This document shows positions 59,857 to 64,000 of a stretch of DNA of 64,000 nt, in pieces. The stretch comes from Oscillospiraceae bacterium (GTDB lineage: Bacteria > Bacillota > Clostridia > Oscillospirales > Acutalibacteraceae), in NCBI GenBank assembly GCA_015065545.1, contig SVQA01000004.1:1-64000 (forward strand). Direction: 5' to 3'. The notes beneath the pieces were generated by a model. That model ran no database searches and had not been told where the DNA came from. It saw nothing but the letters and a program-made list of their open reading frames with translations. Each line of letters starts with the position of its first letter. The stretch's first letter is position 1. The position numbers and the translations under genes are program-made.

Positions 59857-60485
59857 TTTTTAAGTTCCTCCAATTCTTTTTTGAGTACATTAAGTTCGTG
59901 TTCCATTCTGCAAAGTGCCTGAGAAACAGGGTCGGAAACGTGAATCTGATCAAGAATGTCAATTCTTTGTGTGCCGATTCTGACAATTCGTGCAGGTACA
60001 CCCACAGCGGTTGAGTCGGCAGGTACTTCGGAAAGCACCACGGCACCTGCGGCAATTCTTGCGTTGTCGCCCACATTAAAGGGGCCGAGCACCTTGGCTC
60101 CTGAGCCAACAAGTACATTGTTGCCAAGAGTTGGGTGACGTTTGCCGTGATCTTTACCTGTACCGCCAAGGGTAACGTTCTGGTATATGGTACAGTTATC
60201 GCCAATAATTGCAGTTTCGCCGATAACAACACCCATACCGTGGTCTATTACAAGCCCTTTGCCTATGGTTGCACCCGGGTGAATTTCAACACCTGTGCGT
60301 CTGCGGCTCCCTTGGGAAATCCAGCGGGCAAGAAATTTCATATTGTGTCTGTAGAACCAGTTGGCTCTGCGGTATGCTCTTATTGCTTTAAACCCTGCGT
60401 AGAGAAAGTAAATCTCAAATCGGCTCCTTGCCGCAGGGTCTCGTTCCATAAAAGCGTCAAGATCGCTTTTTAAATTCTTAAACAT
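59853..60485 (-). CDS. cysE: Serine O-acetyltransferase
   Basis: The 210-residue enzyme has the N-terminal helical region (about 1-60) and the left-handed hexapeptide domain: IHPGATIGKGLVIDHGMG, VVIGETAIIGDN, NVTLGG, GSGAKVLGPF and ARIAAGAVVL. It makes O-acetylserine, the direct precursor of cysteine. The length is that of the short EpsC-type found in Firmicutes. It is the first gene of the T-box-controlled operon. Confidence 0.94.
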   Translation of the reverse strand: MFKNLKSDLDAFMERDPAARSRFEIYFLYAGFKAIRAYRRANWFYRHNMKFLARWISQGSRRRTGVEIHPGATIGKGLVIDHGMGVVIGETAIIGDNCTIYQNVTLGGTGKDHGKRHPTLGNNVLVGSGAKVLGPFNVGDNARIAAGAVVLSEVPADSTAVGVPARIVRIGTQRIDILDQIHVSDPVSQALCRMEHELNVLKKELEELKK

Positions 60486-60532
60486 ATAGTATCAGCTCCA
60501 AGTGATAAAGGAAAGATAAAGGGTAACTCAAA

Positions 60533-60807
60533 GCAAAAAATAAAGCCGTCCCAAATCCTTGGGACGACTCATAGCCGTGGTTCCACCCGAGTTCTGCCGA
60601 TTTATAAAAATCGACACTCATAGACCTTTAACGGAGTCAACCGACAGAAACTACTTTTGCCTTAAATAAGGTTGTTCGCAACTGCAGCTCACGGGTGCAT
60701 TTGGCTGACCGTAGCTTTAGGCGGCTTACAGCAAAGTCTAAAAAGACTTGCCGCCCTCTCTTAAAAGTCGTGTCAGTTACTTCTCCCGCTCAAAGCTTTT
60801 GGGATTT
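60533..60807 (-). ncRNA. T-box leader with Cys specifier
   Basis: On the minus strand the T-box bulge sequence GGGTGGAACCACGG is near 60576-60589. A terminator stem follows (GTCGTCCCAA with TTGGGACGGC, then a T-rich tail). The stem I base is AGCGGG with CCCGT. Its specifier loop has an AGTA motif on one side and TGC at 60697-60699 on the other, a Cys codon. Uncharged tRNA-Cys should bind and allow read-through into cysE-cysS. Confidence 0.92.
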
Positions 60808-60819
60808 TAACTTTAGTAT

Positions 60820-60848
60820 ATTATATATATAGTTTAAAAAAAATGCAA
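60820..60848 (-). promoter_or_regulatory. Promoter of the T-box cysE-cysS operon
   Basis: On the minus strand, TTGCAT (60843-60848), a 17-base spacer and TATAAT (60820-60825). Confidence 0.75.
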
Positions 60849-60895
60849 CAGTTTTATATATTCCAAAAATAACTTCGGATAAATGTATATAGATG

Positions 60896-61489
60896 TTACC
60901 TGTCTTTAATACAGTTTTTGTTATCCTTGATGTAGATATAGCCGGAAATAATAGTAAAGATTGTGCTGATCCAAAGCAGAGCCATACCGCCGATACCGAG
61001 ATACAAAGAGAGATTATCTGTGATTTCCTTGCTCAGAGGTATTATTCCGTACTTGCAAAGCTCCAAGAAATACTGGAAAACAAATATAGCAACAATAGCA
61101 ATAATCTGAGAAACGGTTTTGACCTTGCCCCAGATGTTTGCCGCAATAACCGAGCCTTTAGAGGCAGCTACAAGACGGATAGACGTAACTGCAAATTCTC
61201 TGAAAAGTACCACTATAAGCAGTATGGGGTCGCAAAGCTTCATAGCTACGAAGCAGACAAGACAGGAGATTACCATAATCTTGTCGGCAAGGGGGTCGGC
61301 AAATTTGCCGAAATCTGTAATGAGATTACGTTCTCTTGCGATTTTGCCGTCAAAGAAATCTGTAAGTGATGCGGCACCGAAAAGAAGTCCGGATACCAGG
61401 AAGTGGTGAGGGAAATCTATGAGCAGTGCGGCTATCATAAAGGGCACTATCAGGATTCGCAGTATAGTAAGTTTGTTTGGTAAGTTCAA
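60896..61489 (-). CDS. pgsA: CDP-diacylglycerol-glycerol-3-phosphate phosphatidyltransferase
   Basis: The 197-residue membrane enzyme has the CDP-alcohol phosphotransferase motif, with all three Asp and the Arg, in FFDGKIARERNLITDFGKFA followed by DPLADK. It makes phosphatidylglycerol phosphate, the first step to phosphatidylglycerol. The gene order rimO-pgsA with recA nearby is common in Firmicutes. Confidence 0.93.
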   Translation of the reverse strand: MNLPNKLTILRILIVPFMIAALLIDFPHHFLVSGLLFGAASLTDFFDGKIARERNLITDFGKFADPLADKIMVISCLVCFVAMKLCDPILLIVVLFREFAVTSIRLVAASKGSVIAANIWGKVKTVSQIIAIVAIFVFQYFLELCKYGIIPLSKEITDNLSLYLGIGGMALLWISTIFTIISGYIYIKDNKNCIKDR

Positions 61490-61521
61490 AACATCAGATC
61501 CTTATATTTAAGTCTATGGTT

Positions 61522-62850
61522 TTATTCTACCATATCTCCAATTAAATCGCAATCAAGAATATCGGTAATTTTTACTTTTACAAATTCACCCGCCATAACC
61601 TTACGCTCAGCGGTAAAGAAAACATTGGGGTCAACCTCGGGAGCATCTGCGGCACTTCTGCCGAAATAGCATTCTGCATATCTGTCGAAACCCTCAACAA
61701 GCACCTCTATTGTAGTGCCAAGGCGGCTTTGGTTGAAGCTTTCCATAATATACTGCTGTTGCTCCATAATGGCATTTGCTCGGTATCGGCGTTCTTCTTC
61801 TTCAACCTGCTCCATCTCTGCGGCAGGTGTATATTCTTCTTTGGAATAGGCAAAACAGCCCAAACGTTCAAAGCCGATTTCCTTTGCAAACTCTGCAACC
61901 TCGTCGAACTCTTCTTCGGTTTCTGTGGGGAAGCCTGCAATGAGAGTTGTGCGAAGTACAACCGAGGGTATACGCTCACGGATTTTGTTTATAAGAGCGG
62001 TGAGGCTTTCTCTGTTGCCTCTGCGGTTCATTTTGGAGAGGACTCTGCCGTTACAATGCTGTAAGGGAAGGTCGATGTATTTAACGATTTTATCTTCTCT
62101 TGCTATAGTGTCAATAAGCTCGTCGGTTATTCTGTCGGGATAGCAGTAGAGAACACGAATCCAGCGAAGCTCTTCGATTTTTGAGAGTTCAGTAAGAAGC
62201 TCTGGAAGCATAAGCTTGCCGTAAATATCTTCGCCGTAGCGGGTGGTATCCTGAGCAATAACGCAGAGCTCCTTAACTCCGCCTTCTGCAAGATACTTTG
62301 CTTCCTCGATAATATCCTCCATCTTTCTTGAGCGGAAATTGCCGCGGATAAGAGGAATGGCACAGTAGGTACAGCGGTTGTCACAGCCGTCAGCCACACG
62401 AAGATATGCATAGTGGCGGGGAGTGGACTGTATTCTTTTGTCAGAAAGAGGCATAAGAGTTTTATCGGGGAAGCTTTCTGTGTGACTACCTTCGAGCACT
62501 GCTTTGATAGTTTCCACAATGTCGCCGTTTGCACCAAGACCTATAACTGCATCCGCTTCGGGAAGCTCCTTTGCAATCTGCTCTTTGTATCTTTCGGCAA
62601 GGCAACCTGTAACAACGATGTGTTTAATTGTGCCTTCTTCCTTAAGCTTGCCCAGCTCCAGAATTTCCTCTATGCTTTCCTGCTTTGCACTCTCAATAAA
62701 GCCGCAGGTGTTGACAATGACCACATCTGCTTTTGCAGGGTCTTCCTCAAGGGTAAAGCCTGCATCTTTGATTTTATAGAGCATCATTTCGGCATCAACA
62801 CGGTTTTTTGCACAACCGAGAGAAACCATTGCAACTTTTATATTTTTCAT
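61522..62850 (-). CDS. rimO: Ribosomal protein S12 methylthiotransferase
   Basis: The 442-residue radical SAM enzyme has the N-terminal MTTase domain (VSLGCAKNRVDAEMM), the radical SAM motif in DGCDNRCTYCAIP and a C-terminal TRAM domain (about 375-440). It methylthiolates an Asp of ribosomal protein S12. The CAKNR form at the N-terminus favours RimO over MiaB. pgsA follows after 32 bases. Confidence 0.94.
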   Translation of the reverse strand: MKNIKVAMVSLGCAKNRVDAEMMLYKIKDAGFTLEEDPAKADVVIVNTCGFIESAKQESIEEILELGKLKEEGTIKHIVVTGCLAERYKEQIAKELPEADAVIGLGANGDIVETIKAVLEGSHTESFPDKTLMPLSDKRIQSTPRHYAYLRVADGCDNRCTYCAIPLIRGNFRSRKMEDIIEEAKYLAEGGVKELCVIAQDTTRYGEDIYGKLMLPELLTELSKIEELRWIRVLYCYPDRITDELIDTIAREDKIVKYIDLPLQHCNGRVLSKMNRRGNRESLTALINKIRERIPSVVLRTTLIAGFPTETEEEFDEVAEFAKEIGFERLGCFAYSKEEYTPAAEMEQVEEEERRYRANAIMEQQQYIMESFNQSRLGTTIEVLVEGFDRYAECYFGRSAADAPEVDPNVFFTAERKVMAGEFVKVKITDILDCDLIGDMVE

Positions 62851-62877
62851 AATACCTACCTGTATATGTATGTTTTA

Positions 62878-63489
62878 TTAGTCGTAATTATCGTTCGTAA
62901 AACGCATCAGAGCGGATTTGATATCACTCCATTTGTAGCCTGCTCTCTGCAAAGCGGCGACCGTGCGCCTGCGACCTGTTTCGTCTGAAATCTTCTTTGA
63001 ATATTTTTTCTCGATAAGTATGGAGATTTCCTCTACAGGGTCAATATCAAGCTCTTGTGCCACACTTTCTGCAAAATCTCTGTCGATACCTTTCTCCATA
63101 AGCTTCATCCGAATATTCTGCTCGGAGAGATGCTTTGAGTGAAGGTCCTTTGCAAGTCTTCTGGCAAAAGACTCGTCATCGATAAGCCGAAGTTCACGCA
63201 TACGCTCTACGGTAGCCTCAGCCACATCTTCGCGGAAATCCCTTTTGAGCTTCAAAAAAAGCTCTTTTGAGGAGTGGTCCCTGAAGGATATAAGCCACAG
63301 AGCCTTTTCCTTTGCACGACGATGTTCGCTTTGAGATATAAGTTCGCGGAGTCTGTCGTCATCGATTTCTGTGTCAGGGAGAATTCTGTTTTCTTCAAGA
63401 ATCCTTGTGTCAAGGTCGAGAGCATACTCAAGGTCAATATAGACCGCTGTTAGATATTTCTTCTTTTTTTGAAGGGCAGTGATTTTCAT
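62878..63489 (-). CDS. recX: Regulatory protein RecX
   Basis: The 203-residue helical protein has RecX features: SFRDHSSKELFLKLKRD, RLIDDESFARRLAKDL, RMKLMEKGIDRDFAESV and a C-terminal LQRAGYKWSDIKSAL. RecX limits RecA filament growth. The start codon overlaps the recA stop by one base (TGATG), so the two are translationally coupled. Confidence 0.9.
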   Translation of the reverse strand: MKITALQKKKKYLTAVYIDLEYALDLDTRILEENRILPDTEIDDDRLRELISQSEHRRAKEKALWLISFRDHSSKELFLKLKRDFREDVAEATVERMRELRLIDDESFARRLAKDLHSKHLSEQNIRMKLMEKGIDRDFAESVAQELDIDPVEEISILIEKKYSKKISDETGRRRTVAALQRAGYKWSDIKSALMRFTNDNYD

Positions 63490-64000
63490 CAGTCTTCAAC
63501 TAAAATGTCAAGCTTTGAAGTGTTCTTTGAGGCAGGAGCTTCTGCCTTGGTTGCACCGGGAGTTACAACAGGTGCTGCTTTGGGAGCTTTGCCTGTGCGG
63601 GTGTGGAGCTTTTCGATATTTTCCCAAAGCTCTTTTTCAATCTGTGCGGCAAGTTCGGTGTCTGCTTTGAGCAGTTCTTTTACATTATCTCTGCCCTGAC
63701 CTAAACGGCGGTCGCCGTAGTTAAACCAAGCACCTGATTTCTGAACAACCTCTGCCTTAACAGCAAGGTCAAGAAGCTCGCCAACACGGGAGATGCCCTG
63801 ACCGTACATAATATCGAACTCTGCCTCTTTGAAGGGAGGAGCAATCTTATTTTTAACAACCTTTGCTCTTGTTCTGGAGCCTACCATCTCGCCGTTAACC
63901 TTGAGTGTTTCAATACGACGGATGTCGATACGAACAGAGCTGTAGAATTTAAGAGCACGGCCGCCGGGAGTAACCTCGGGATTGCCGTAAGTAACACCAA
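63489..64000 (-). CDS. recA: Recombinase RecA, C-terminal part (5' end outside window)
   Basis: The 170 residues in the window include [41 protein letters not shown] and [16 protein letters not shown]. These are the end of the RecA core and the C-terminal domain. An Ala/Pro/Lys-rich linker and an acidic end, LDILVED, close the protein. RecA drives homologous recombination and the SOS response. The gene continues past the right edge. Confidence 0.96.
   Translation of the reverse strand, partial: GVTYGNPEVTPGGRALKFYSSVRIDIRRIETLKVNGEMVGSRTRAKVVKNKIAPPFKEAEFDIMYGQGISRVGELLDLAVKAEVVQKSGAWFNYGDRRLGQGRDNVKELLKADTELAAQIEKELWENIEKLHTRTGKAPKAAPVVTPGATKAEAPASKNTSKLDILVED

Overview
The window reads as chromosome from a low-to-moderate GC, anaerobic, Gram-positive Clostridia member, most likely an Oscillospiraceae/Ruminococcus-type gut bacterium. 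The support is: canonical strong Shine-Dalgarno sites and TTGACA/TATAAT promoters with frequent TG-extended -10 boxes; an oxygen-sensitive class III ribonucleotide reductase; a Cys T-box; a DivIVA-like protein, WYL and DegV proteins; and four secreted proteins with C-terminal or internal type I-like dockerins. One of these also carries starch-binding-type modules, which recalls the amylosome of Ruminococcus bromii. The species assignment is inference. No tRNA, rRNA, CRISPR array, transposase or prophage was seen.

Layout. 1-4.6 kb: tail of an upstream gene, a membrane-linked XRE regulator, a small XRE repressor facing a lipoprotein gene across an operator array, and a two-gene NAD salvage unit (nicotinamidase plus NadE). 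4.7-13.9 kb: an eight-gene operon bounded by a strong promoter and an intrinsic terminator. It encodes two acyl-AMP ligases (one fused to a carrier domain), a GPH/MFS transporter, two PlsC-like acyltransferases, a free acyl carrier protein, an LRAT-domain/phosphopantetheinyl-transferase fusion and a membrane-anchored alpha/beta hydrolase. It has no ketosynthase, so it looks like a machine that activates and transfers ready-made acyl groups. It resembles a dispersed and enlarged lplT-aas phospholipid remodelling module and is the strongest candidate here for an undescribed system.

13.9-20 kb: membrane glycosyltransferase, PH-domain protein, nitroreductase, XRE regulator, ABC exporter and exonuclease III. 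20-22.9 kb: a structured leader RNA with its own terminator precedes a secreted M23 peptidase with Cys-rich repeats and a dockerin. 22.9-30.8 kb: polysaccharide O-acetylation pair (DHHW protein and MBOAT), lipoprotein, ECF sigma factor with probable anti-sigma, AEC transporter, dockerin-bearing GDSL hydrolase and M29 aminopeptidase. 30.9-39.8 kb: YfhO-type membrane protein, a 1498-residue secreted phosphoesterase with starch-binding-type modules and a dockerin, and a dockerin protein of unknown function. 39.8-44.2 kb: thioredoxin reductase, NrdD with a fused glutaredoxin-like tail, and its radical-SAM activase, with paired NrdR boxes.

44.4-55.5 kb: MarR and DegV, a DivIVA-like protein, lipoprotein, citrate synthase, HAD phosphatase, AGCS symporter, lysine-rich DUF6465-type protein, WYL regulator, Maf, diacylglycerol kinase family and VanZ. 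55.6-57.5 kb: an AT-rich stretch with a pseudouridine synthase, a 55-residue membrane protein, a truncated copy of a polysaccharide deacetylase and an orphan protein. 57.5-64 kb: intact deacetylase with a hairpin over its ribosome binding site, a cysE-cysS operon behind a Cys T-box, then pgsA, rimO, recX and the 3' part of recA.

Gene starts were chosen by Shine-Dalgarno position, so several are shorter than the longest open frame. All family assignments are from reading motifs; no database search was run.
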